NCBI GenBank assembly: GCA_964388665.1
Contig: CAYMBJ010000075.1
Location: forward strand, 1 to 18,434
From: CALCCV01 sp964388665
GTDB taxonomy: Bacteria > Bdellovibrionota > Bdellovibrionia > Bdellovibrionales > Bdellovibrionaceae
DNA: 18,434 nucleotides
Reading direction: 5' to 3'
The position numbers and the translations under genes were made by a program. This document shows, piece by piece, positions 1-7,819 of this stretch (its first letter is position 1; each line of letters starts with the position of its first letter). The notes beneath the pieces are model-generated. The model had not been told where the DNA came from. It did not search any database and worked only from the letters and a program-made list of their open reading frames with translations.

Positions 1-64
1 ATGGGTGGTCAAATGTGGTGAAACCGGGGTGGTCAGATCGGTGAAATCGGACAATATTCTGACA
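1..64. mobile_element. Probable terminal repeats of an IS21-type insertion sequence (one end only)
   Basis: Two near-identical direct repeats, each beginning GGGTGGTCA and ending GGTGAAA plus a CGG-like tail, lie at about 3-26 and 27-50 with a period of about 24 bp. Multiple short direct repeats of this GGTGGTCA type are typical of the region between istB and the end of IS21-family elements. The element could end at CTGACA (59-64), since IS21 ends read TG...CA. No transposase is in the window, so the body of the element would lie to the left. The family assignment rests on recall of such ends, not on a search. Confidence 0.5.
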
Positions 65-111
65 AGAAATCCCCAGTCACCCCCAGGGCCACATAAACAT
101 GAGCTGTTCAC

Positions 112-136
112 GAATCCACATTCACTAGCCAAGTGA
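112..136. repeat. Left copy of 25-bp direct repeat (att-like)
   Basis: This 25-bp sequence matches 6759-6783 at 23 of 25 positions in the same orientation. The core TTCACTAGCCAAGTGA is identical in both copies. Read on the minus strand, the left copy encodes TWLVNVDS followed by a stop, closely resembling the TWLVNMDSI end of the methyltransferase at 6752. Similarity does not extend beyond the repeat. In this copy the core also forms a dyad, TTCACT-agcca-AGTGAA (121-137). It could be the old 3' end of the methyltransferase gene displaced by an insertion. Confidence 0.55.
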
Positions 137-289
137 AAATCGAATTCAGCCCTCATCTGTACGCTTAAAAATGAAAGCTTGCACTGGCGAACTACGAATA
201 GGTGGTTATGAAGCCGCGAGCAATGGCATCCTTCTTTTCGGTCAGGACAATAGAGAAAAGTTGGTACTATTGTTACTCCATTTGGGACT

Positions 290-811
290 TTATTGAGGTG
301 CACCCAACTGAGGTGTTGCCACCGGCCGAACCACTTCACTGCCCGAATAAAGGTAATAAGAGGTTCTTACGTCAGCATATTGCTTAAGAGTCGCTTCCAA
401 TCTGGGCCGCGTATTATCAAAGTCAATCTCTTGCAGGGTAGAAGGCAGAAACTCATACCATTTTGGCGAATTTCTTGAGTCACGATATGTTTCTACCATG
501 CCCTTTTCAAAAATTATAACAACTGATTCCCAATCTTCAGGGGAGAGGGAATAGGGATCCCCCTTATAGCGACTGAATCTAAGCAGACCGCGCGGAATAC
601 CGTCTTGAGCCTCTAAGCCAGAAACGATCGGCATATAGAACCTTCCCTCACCCGCAATCGGTCCAGTAGGTTCAAGGACTGGCAGAGCACACTGAATATT
701 TGGTGCCGTAGTCCCGCAGTTAGGAGTATTAGATGCCTGAGTGCCGCTAGAAAAAAAAGCCATGCCCATTACAATTGCCGCAAATCTAAATTTAATAAAT
801 ATGTTTGTCAT
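290..811 (-). CDS. Small exported protein of unknown function
   Basis: I do not recognise a family. The product is 173 residues from the ATG at 811 (175 from the ATG at 817). It opens with a clear Sec signal peptide: a basic start, a hydrophobic stretch, and probable cleavage after FSSGTQA. The mature part has two cysteines close together near its N-terminus (C-GTTAPNIQ-C), which could form a disulfide, and no membrane segment. It is therefore probably periplasmic or secreted. No Shine-Dalgarno sequence precedes either ATG. The strong promoter at 819-847 would start the transcript at about 811-813, so I prefer the second ATG and a leaderless message. The gene lies downstream of the giant fibre gene on the same strand but has its own promoter, so a shared role is only a guess. 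Confidence 0.75.
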   Translation of the reverse strand: MTNIFIKFRFAAIVMGMAFFSSGTQASNTPNCGTTAPNIQCALPVLEPTGPIAGEGRFYMPIVSGLEAQDGIPRGLLRFSRYKGDPYSLSPEDWESVVIIFEKGMVETYRDSRNSPKWYEFLPSTLQEIDFDNTRPRLEATLKQYADVRTSYYLYSGSEVVRPVATPQLGAPQ

Positions 812-818
812 GGACATC

Positions 819-847
819 TATATAGCACAGTTTACGCAGCATGTCAA
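819..847 (-). promoter_or_regulatory. Sigma70-type promoter of the small exported protein gene
   Basis: On the minus strand a perfect -35 TTGACA (842-847) is followed by a 17-bp spacer and TATATA (819-824), preceded by TGC as an extended -10. The -10 box ends only one base before the first ATG (817) and eight bases before the second (811), so transcription should begin at or next to the second ATG. Confidence 0.7.
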
Positions 848-998
848 GCTTTCTGGCAGATTTTGTTTGGGCCTGCTCCCGAAGACCTTGGGCAAATGAT
901 TGCGTTTTCAGTTTAGGTTCAAATCACAGACTATCCAAAATTTAATGAACCGCAATAACTCGCCTTGGGCGCTGAGCGAGAACCTCACAAGAATTATA

Positions 999-3901
999 TT
1001 ACTTGCAAATCACTGCAGCCGGGTCCTTAGCACAAATGTATTCTTTGATAGATCGATTTTGGAGTTCCAGATCTTTGATCTTTTGCTCTTGTTGATTTAT
1101 TGAATCATTTAACTTTGCATTCTCGGCCTCAAGTGAAGCGATTCTACGACTCTGATTTACAACACTTGTTTTGAGATTCACAACTTCTCCAAGACCATCC
1201 TTGAGTTTATAGTAGAGCTCTTTAACAGCGTTAACCGTTGCCCAGTGTATAGGATCCACATTGAGTTCGAGGTAACCATCTTGCTCGCGCACATGGATCG
1301 CTTCAGGTATCACCTTTTGCACTTTCTGAGCTACAAATCCAATGATTTCGGGTTCATGAGGAAGACCAAGTGGATTTCCCTTTTTATAATTGAACCTAAT
1401 CGTATTGAGCTGAAGTATCTCATTTAATCCGCGAGCGTAATTACCGCGAATATCTTTGAGGCGACCATCCGAAGCATTTGTCCAAGCCGTTCCTGTTGAA
1501 AGACCAGCGGTCCCAATGACATGCAACTCGTGAGTCGGCGAAGTCGTACCAATTCCCACTCGGCCGTTGTCGCCATCAATTGTAATAATGTCTCCGGAAC
1601 CTAAACCCGCTGAGTTGGAAACCTTAAACTTACCGCTGTCAGAGCGATCGGCTCCAATTGTCCAGTTGGGAATGCCAGTGAGGTCTGTGTAATATACTTT
1701 TACAGTCACGTGATCCACTTGTGCCGTCCGCGTACTTATGCCATTGTTTATCGCAGAAATGGCTACACCAAAGGTTGACGAGTTGACATCTGCACCCGTC
1801 AATGTCAACCCCCATGTATTTGAGACACCACCATAGGTGACCGAGGTATCAGAGATGCTGCTCCAACTCAGTCCAGCGCTTTGATTGGTCCCTGAAACTG
1901 TTCCTGCAATAAGCAATTTAATGGAGTTGTCATATACGGTCATGCCACTTGCTTTTCTTTCTACGACCACTTCCACGCCGTCAACTGCAGCTCCAGCTGG
2001 AATTGAAAATCCAAATCCCGTGAGGGTGAGGTACCTAGAGGTTCCGCCTGAGGAAGGTAGTGACGCAGCTTCTGCATAGGCATTGTCACTTGCATAGGCG
2101 CTCGATGTGGTGGTCCAACTTACAGTTCCCACGTCAGTATTGGTACCACTTGTGGTAGGATTAGATGGCCCCACAGTGGAACCGCCGCCGGCGGTGCCTG
2201 CCATACGAATTGCCAGATCATCAGCACCAGACAAGTGAACATGATGAGAAGGGCTGCTTGTGCCAATCCCTAGGCGCTTGTTGGTGTTATCCCAATAGAG
2301 ATTTGAATCGGCTGCAAAGGCATTAGAAGAATTGAATTGCACCTGGCCGGTCGAACCCGCCGCCGATGAACCTCCACCCGCTGCAACCCAGCTAAGCACA
2401 CCTGAACCATTGGTAGAAAGCACCTGACCTGCGTCTCCATCATTGGATGGTAATGTCAGTGTGTAGTCTGAAGTGAGAACTCCTGTTGCAGGCGTTTGAA
2501 TCAAGACCGAGTTGGTGGCATCCGAATCAACAATGGAGAAGGTTTTTCCGGAAACACCGGTGCCGCGAACCGTACCGCTCACATCAAGAGCGGTACCGGG
2601 ATTGGTGATTCCAATTCCGACATTGCCAGAGCTAATAATGCGCATGGCCTCTGTGCCTCTATTCTTTGTTGTGAATCTTATGTAATCTGCTGTGGTCGTG
2701 CTGCCCACATTGGCATTGGCCGCCAACTCTAAGTAAGAGCTGTTCGTGTCGCCTCCCGCAATCACAATGTTAGATCCGGCGGTGCCAGTTGCATTCCAAA
2801 TCATGCCATTTGTGAGAGAGTGGAATTTGAAGTTGCCAGCTGTCGAAATATGCCCTGTGGCCCGAATGGAGCTGCCACTAGAGTCGCCCAAATCAAGAAT
2901 AGCGGAAGAGGGATTCGTCGTACCAATTCCGACTCTGCCGCTTGAATTTATTGTCACTCGAGCAGAGCCATTGGAGTTGAAAGTAACTGTGTTTGAGTCG
3001 CTTGATCCTAGAACCACCGCACCCGCCTGGCCACCATTGAGAACAAAGGTGCTTGGAAGTGAGGTCACTCCGGTACCACCTTTGGCGACACTTAAAGTTC
3101 CACCTAGATTGGTCAGAGTTAAATTGGCCTCAACAACATCCACATCAATTTCATTATTACCAGTGTCATCAGTGATGGACACTTTGCTTGAGCCTGCATT
3201 GATTTTCTTCAGCTCAATATCCACGCCAGATTTTTGTTTGTAAACACCCACACCGGCTGTACCGATGTTTGAAGCTGTGTTGGTCTCGCCACCAGCTCCA
3301 CCAGTCACCCAGCTCAATCCTCCAGAACCATCTGTAGACAAAAGTTGCCCTGGATCGCCATCTGTTGATGGCAGAGTCAAGGTGTAATCTGAGGTGAGGA
3401 CTCCTGTAGCTGGAGTCTGTATCAGCACTGAATTGGTAGAATCGGAATCATAAACGTAAAGTGATTTTCCAGACACACTCGTACCGCTGAAACTTGCTCC
3501 AGTGATGGCACCTGTTGTGGTGATCGTACCCGTCGTATTGATCGCTGTGGCGCCACCGATGGTGCCACCACTCACTGCGCTTCCGCTGATGGAAATTGCA
3601 GCACAGGAGAACTGATCGGATACCGCACTCCAGGTTAGGGTTTGTGCTGCTGTACAGTTTGGAGAGCTGAATAGACTTCCCGCAACAGTGCTCTTTAAAT
3701 CTCCAATGTTAATGGCAGTGCCGGCCCAATCCGTACCATTGTATTTTAAAAAAGTTCCGCTCACGGGCGCTGTCGCATTGACCACAACACCTTGAAGTTT
3801 AGCAACTGCAGGATTGGGATAAGTTCCAGAGAGATCCCCGCCAGCGGATCCTGAAGGAGTGCGTGAGTCTGTAAATCGAGAGTCATTACCTGCCGCTACG
3901 G
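999..3901 (-). CDS. Giant tail-fibre-like surface protein, C-terminal part (Peptidase_S74 chaperone)
   Basis: This is the 3' part of the fibre gene whose 5' part is at 4002-6493. The frame is open up to the N gap, so the GTG at 3785 is not a true start. It holds the last repeat unit, a fourth variant of the PATGVLTSDYTLTLP module (about 2400-2540), and several GIGTTNP/GIGTSSP motifs typical of trimeric phage-like fibres. A beta-sandwich module (about 1684-2200) with GFGFSIPAGA and ends in VTVKVYYT follows. The last ~157 residues form an intramolecular chaperone of the endosialidase type, with the SDGRLKDI motif at the Ser-Asp where such domains cut themselves (Ser codon 1470-1472). The last ~55 residues are a predicted coiled coil. 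Such chaperones drive trimerisation of the fibre and are then released. Stop is TAA at 999-1001. Confidence 0.85.
3060..3554 (-). repeat. Fibre repeat unit 3 (partial, most diverged)
   Basis: This is the third copy of the unit that lies at 4439-5350 and 3555-4438. It starts near the INTTGTITTTG codons and runs through PATGVLTSDYTLTLP, SNIGTAGVGVYKQKSG and SITDDTGNNEIDVDVVEANL to LSVAKGGTG. After that (near 3060) it diverges into TSLPSTFVLNGG instead of the ATTDVAARTNLG of unit 1. It carries scattered, mostly synonymous differences from the other two. Boundaries are approximate. Confidence 0.75.
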
Positions 3902-4438
3902 NNNNNNNNNNNNNNNNNNNNNNNNNNNNNNNNNNNNNNNNNNNNNNNNNNNNNNNNNNNNNNNNNNNNNNNNNNNNNNNNNNNNNNNNNNNNNNNNNNN
4001 NGTTAAATTGGCCTCAACAACATCCACATCAATTTCATTATTACCAGTGTCATCAGTGATGGACACTTTGCTTGATCCTGCATTGATTTTCTTCAACTCA
4101 ATGTTCACGCCAGATTTTTGTTTGTACACGCCAACACCGGCTGTACCGATGTTTGAAGCCGTGTTGGTCTCACCACCAGCTCCACCGGTCACCCAGCTCA
4201 ACCCTCCAGAACCATCTGTAGATAGAAACTGTCCAGGGTCGCCATCATTTGAAGGAAGAGTCAGGGTGTAATCTGAGGTCAAGACTCCCGTTGCTGGAGT
4301 CTGTATCAGCACTGAGTTGGTAGAATCGGAGTCATAAACATAGAATGACTTTCCTGAAACGCTTGTACCACTAAAGCTTGCTCCAGTGATGGCACCGGTT
4401 GTGGTGATTGTGCCTGTAGTATTGATTGCTGTGGCGCC
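3555..4438 (-). repeat. Fibre repeat unit 2 (contains the assembly gap)
   Basis: This is the second copy of the 912-bp unit, shortened to 884 positions here because it contains the 100-N gap. Its stretch 4002-4246 appears identical to 4914-5158 in unit 1 (245 bp, offset 912). Anchors on both sides of the gap sit 884 apart from their partners: 3118 and 4002 for the VEANL codons, 3857 and 4741 for the SRTPSG codons. The shortfall of 28 implies that 128 bases belong in the gap. Confidence 0.8.
3902..4001. other. Assembly gap (100 N) inside the fibre gene
   Basis: Exactly 100 N, the usual placeholder for a gap of unknown size. It falls in a near-identical tandem repeat, which explains the assembly break. 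By comparison with unit 1 the missing part should encode about TLTSLGGTLSVAKGG through GTGAGT (128 nt). A length of 128 joins the flanking reading frames, whereas 100 does not. Confidence 0.95.
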
Positions 4439-6493
4439 ACCGATGGTGCCACCACTCACTGCGCTTCCGCTAATTGCAATTGCAGCACAGGAGAATTGGT
4501 CTGATACCGCACTCCAGGTTAGAGTTTGTGCTGCTGTACAGTTTGGAGAATTAAATAAATTACCCGCCACACTGCTTTTTAGATCTCCAATATTGATGGC
4601 AGTGCCGGCCCAATCCGTACCATTGTATTTTAAAAAAGTTCCTGAACCAGGAGCTGTACCATTGACTGCAACACCTTGCAGTTTTGCCACTGTTGGGTTC
4701 GGGTAAGTTCCAGAGAGATCGCCTCCGGCAGATCCTGAAGGAGTGCGTGAGTCTGTAAATCGAGAGTCATTACCTGCCGCTACGGTGCCAGCACCGGTAC
4801 CGACGTTAAGAACAGCTGCTCCGCCAAGGCCCAAATTGGTTCTGGCAGCAACATCAGTTGTTGCTCCGGTACCACCTTTGGCCACGCTTAAAGTTCCACC
4901 TAGGCTTGTCAGTGTTAAATTGGCCTCAACAACATCCACATCAATTTCATTATTACCAGTGTCATCAGTGATGGACACTTTGCTTGATCCTGCATTGATT
5001 TTCTTCAACTCAATGTTCACGCCAGATTTTTGTTTGTACACGCCAACACCGGCTGTACCGATGTTTGAAGCCGTGTTGGTCTCACCACCAGCTCCACCGG
5101 TCACCCAGCTCAACCCTCCAGAACCATCTGTAGATAGAAACTGTCCAGGGTCGCCATCTGTTGATGGCAGGGTCAGGGTGTAATCTGAGGTCAAGACTCC
5201 CGTTGCTGGAGTCTGCAACGTGACATGGTTTGAATTGTCGGAGTCAAAGACTTGATAGCTGCGACCACTGTAGGCCGCACCTGAAAAGTTATTTCCTGTT
5301 ACATTGCCTGTTGTGGTGATATTGCCTGAACTGTTGATGGCGGCAGATCCGCCGATAGTTCCAGAATTGATGGCGTCTCCAGAAACTTTGCCCGCAGTAG
5401 AAAGAGTTGGAAGATCCGACTCCACTAAACTCGTGACTCCCGAACTCACGCGACCTTGAGCATCAGTTGTAACCTTATAATAGGTACCAACAGCACCTAC
5501 ATTGGGCATACTGATTGTACCCACTCCGGTAATGGTGCCACCATCAAGACCAGCTCCCGCTGTGACAGAAGTCACTGATCCAGCGCCAGCTGGAACTGTG
5601 GTACAAACCAAATTCCCTGCTCCATCATTTCTTAAAAAATCTCCAGCGGCACAACTGGGAAGACTCGCTTTGGCAAATCCCTGAACACTTGGATCCATCT
5701 CGGTGTACGAGGACAGAGGGATGTAGGCTTCCCAGCTTGCTCCATTCCATCGCAAGCTCTGACCTGGAATCAGTGAGGGAATGGTCATGCCATTTAGATT
5801 TCCCGTCTTTTCATACTGACTCGAAGTGCCTGCTATCAAATACTGTAACTCTGAGTACTGAGCTGCCGTCATGGGAGTGATGTTGCCCAGAGTTCCATCA
5901 GATTCTTGCACACGCAACAGTGATTTTGGACCAAACCCACCCACTTGCTTCGATTCAATCGCCTGGGGGGTAAAATTCAAACTCTGTAAGGGGAGCGGTT
6001 CATAGTTAGCAAGAGTTTCATCTTTAAACGAAACCTGCAGTTTGCGACCATCGCCCTCGTTGGGAGTGTAGCTGGAGCCAATCGAGCAGTTTCCAGTAAA
6101 ATTAAACACACCCCGGTTTGCAAAGATTCGATCGAGACCGTAGCCAGTCGAATCTGATCTGGTGCCCAAGCCATCATTGATGGTCAGTGAAAATACACCT
6201 CGCGAATTTCTCATATCCAAAGTTTTGATTTCCTCAAAAAGTAGACAATCCTCGGCTCCAGGAGTGCGAATTTGAATCTTAAATTTAACCGCAGCTCCTT
6301 CCATGGGTTCACCGGTAGGTTTAAGAATCCGCCCTTGATAAGTGATTCCAGAATTTGCTGCAAGCGAAGGCGGCGCAGAAATCATGGCGATAGATACAGC
6401 AAAGAAAAAAATGGAAAGTGTCCTGATGGACAGGAGGCGTATCAGTCTTCTTAAGTAAATTCTTTGCCTAAGGTCTTTATATCTTATGATCAT
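4002..6493 (-). CDS. Giant tail-fibre-like surface protein, N-terminal part
   Basis: This is the 5' part of the fibre gene; it continues across the gap to the stop at 999, for a total of about 1,840 residues if the gap is 128 nt. I start at the ATG at 6493, seven bases after AAGGA; an in-frame TTG lies five codons upstream at 6508. A signal peptide with a long basic n-region (RLIRLLSIRTLS) and a hydrophobic core ends near PPSLAAN, so the protein is exported. Next comes a domain beginning ITYQGRILKPTGEP and running to about residue 180, then the 304-residue repeats. The same layout is seen in Bdellovibrio fibre proteins of the mosaic adhesive trimer type, used to bind prey surfaces. No phage structural genes are nearby. 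The role as a prey or surface adhesin is inferred from the family. Confidence 0.85.
4439..5350 (-). repeat. Fibre repeat unit 1 (912 bp, 304 codons)
   Basis: This is the first full copy of the tandem unit, running from the INSSGNITTTG codons through PATGVLTSDYTLTLP, the SNIGTAGVGVYKQKSG block, AARTNLGLGG, GNDSRFTDSRTPSG, GGDLSGTYPNP, FLKYNGTDWAGTAI and NCTAAQTLTWS to ISGSAVSGGTIGG. Its first ~45 residues differ from unit 2 (YQVFDSDNSN in place of YVYDSDSTN), while its middle is identical to unit 2 over 4914-5158. Boundaries are approximate. Confidence 0.8.
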
Positions 6494-6751
6494 CTTTCTT
6501 TCCTTCAAACTTGAGGATTGCAGTTCTTAGGGTCCAGTGCACGCTCATCTGCACTTTAGACCTGCTGACTACTTGATCGGCGATCTCCAATAAATCTGTA
6601 GGCTCTGTGTCTCAATTGGGTGCAGCGATGACCTCTTATTAAATTATTTTGGTCATTTTCATATCCTGGTACATTTGTCCCAGTATGAGTCTCTGAGCAA
6701 GTTGTGCTATGCTCTACGGGATTCACCGCTTAATTTTAGTTTGTTGGCCCA
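6494..6751. other. Intergenic leader region of the fibre gene with a small dyad
   Basis: These 258 bp separate the methyltransferase stop from the fibre start, both on the minus strand. I see no gene, no convincing promoter and no hairpin-plus-T-run terminator. A perfect dyad AGTGCA-N8-TGCACT lies at 6536-6555, about 43 bases upstream of the fibre ATG, and could be an operator or a weak leader hairpin. The fibre Shine-Dalgarno (AAGGA) is at 6501-6505. Confidence 0.4.
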
Positions 6752-7741
6752 TCAAATTGAATCCATGTTCACTAGCCAAGTGATTTCGTGCTTGTTGTGA
6801 TATAGGTGCACAAACTGGCTGGTTGGGCTTAGCTCGCGAAACTTTCGCAAAATATCGAAATCAGATCTTCCCTTGTACTTAATAGTGCAAACCATCTTTA
6901 GCTGGCTTTTTGCAGAAAGCCAAACCGTAGCCATTTCCAAAAGTCGCACAGGTTCTGTTATCATGTCACAAAACAACCATTCGACATCGAAGTCATGCGG
7001 ATTTAACTTATAGACATCTTGCTGCAGAATCTCCAACTTTGGATCGGCTGCCAACTCCATTTTGCCTTTGTCGACGGCAATGACGTCACAGCCCAATTGT
7101 CGCAACACCCAACTCCACCCTCCTGGGGCGGCACCCATGTCAATGACTCGAGATTTCGCCTTTGGTTTAGGACAATATAGCGAAAACACTTCCCACAATT
7201 TCAAATAGGCCCGCGATGGCGGTGCCACTTTGTCTTCTATAAACTCTACCACGCCCATGACTGGCGATTCTGACTGTGACTGGCCTACCCAAATCTGCCG
7301 AGATTCCAATAGAGTCCAAAAACTCCACTTTAGCTGAGGCAAGGGCTGCGCGAAATCAATGCGCTGCAATTTTCGATCAGGCGCCTGTTGGCGAATGAGC
7401 TCATGGCGCCGGTGCTGGCAGAATGAAAAGGAACTTCGGTGTCGACCCAGTTTGTGAACAATCTTGGCAGCCTCTGAAACGGATTCAAATCGCTCAAGCT
7501 TTTGCCCTAACACCACTGCCTGAGCCCAGGCAAAGGGACGGTTTGCCATTCCTGTCAAAGCGGATTGACCCAGCTCAACTTCAAAATCAACTGCAGCCAT
7601 TCTAATCGCATAGGCGCGATCATCAACGGCATCAAAATTTAAATTTAATAGTCGCAACTCAGTGACTAAATCCTCGGAAAAACCGGTGAAGGCAAAAACA
7701 ATGACTTCGTGAGCCTGGACTATAGGAGAGACCTCATTCAT
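6752..7741 (-). CDS. rlmM: RlmM/FtsJ-type 23S rRNA 2'-O-ribose methyltransferase
   Basis: The 329-residue product is an S-adenosylmethionine-dependent RNA ribose methyltransferase. The C-terminal half is a Rossmann-fold FtsJ domain with SAM motif I DMGAAPGGWSWVL. All four members of the catalytic K-D-K-E set are visible: Lys in SRAYLKLWE, Asp in WLFCDM, Lys in TIKYKG and Glu in KHEITWL. The N-terminal ~150 residues would hold the THUMP-like RNA-binding part. Length and layout fit RlmM (C2498 of 23S rRNA; about 366 residues in E. coli) better than the shorter RlmE, but the target base is inferred. The gene is divergent from ppk across 78 bp. Its last codons coincide with the right-hand copy of the 25-bp repeat. 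Confidence 0.8.
   Translation of the reverse strand: MNEVSPIVQAHEVIVFAFTGFSEDLVTELRLLNLNFDAVDDRAYAIRMAAVDFEVELGQSALTGMANRPFAWAQAVVLGQKLERFESVSEAAKIVHKLGRHRSSFSFCQHRRHELIRQQAPDRKLQRIDFAQPLPQLKWSFWTLLESRQIWVGQSQSESPVMGVVEFIEDKVAPPSRAYLKLWEVFSLYCPKPKAKSRVIDMGAAPGGWSWVLRQLGCDVIAVDKGKMELAADPKLEILQQDVYKLNPHDFDVEWLFCDMITEPVRLLEMATVWLSAKSQLKMVCTIKYKGRSDFDILRKFRELSPTSQFVHLYHNKHEITWLVNMDSI
6759..6783. repeat. Right copy of 25-bp direct repeat (att-like), within the rlmM 3' end
   Basis: This copy differs from 112-136 at two adjacent bases (TG here, CA there) and encodes the ITWLVNMDSI end of the methyltransferase on the minus strand. The differences change AAC to AAT (silent) and ATG to GTG (Met to Val), as expected for two diverged homologous gene ends. 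A repeat at a gene 3' end that keeps the gene intact is the usual footprint of site-specific integration. Confidence 0.55.
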
Positions 7742-7776
7742 GTTATTTCATATTCTGCTAGAAGAATACCGATAAG

Positions 7777-7805
7777 AATATAGAAAACAGCAAATTGCAG
7801 CACAA
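7777..7805 (-). promoter_or_regulatory. Possible promoter of the methyltransferase gene
   Basis: On the minus strand TTGTGC (7800-7805), a 17-bp spacer and TATATT (7777-7782) form a plausible sigma70 site (3/6 and 5/6 matches), about 36 bases upstream of the ATG at 7741. No equally good promoter for the divergent ppk gene was found in the 78-bp gap. Confidence 0.4.
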
Positions 7806-7819
7806 TTGATAGGGAATCG

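Noticed and set aside
2746..3243. Long plus-strand open frames opposite the fibre gene (also at 4008-4271, 4386-4706 and 4743-5183)
   Set aside because: They mirror the repeated codons of the minus-strand fibre gene, have composition forced by it (Pro/Val/Thr-rich), and lack start signals; they recur only because the repeats recur.
3785..3901. Separate fibre gene starting at GTG 3785
   Set aside because: The frame stays open into the N gap and encodes the same residues as the corresponding part of unit 1 (GNDSRFTDSRTPSG...), so 3785 is an internal valine codon.
3060..5350. CRISPR-like or non-coding repeat array
   Set aside because: The repeats are long, in frame (304 codons) and encode fibre domains; there are no short direct repeats with unique spacers.
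999..6493. Prophage tail-fibre gene
   Set aside because: The protein has a Sec signal peptide and no capsid, tail, lysis or replication genes lie nearby; a cellular surface fibre fits better.
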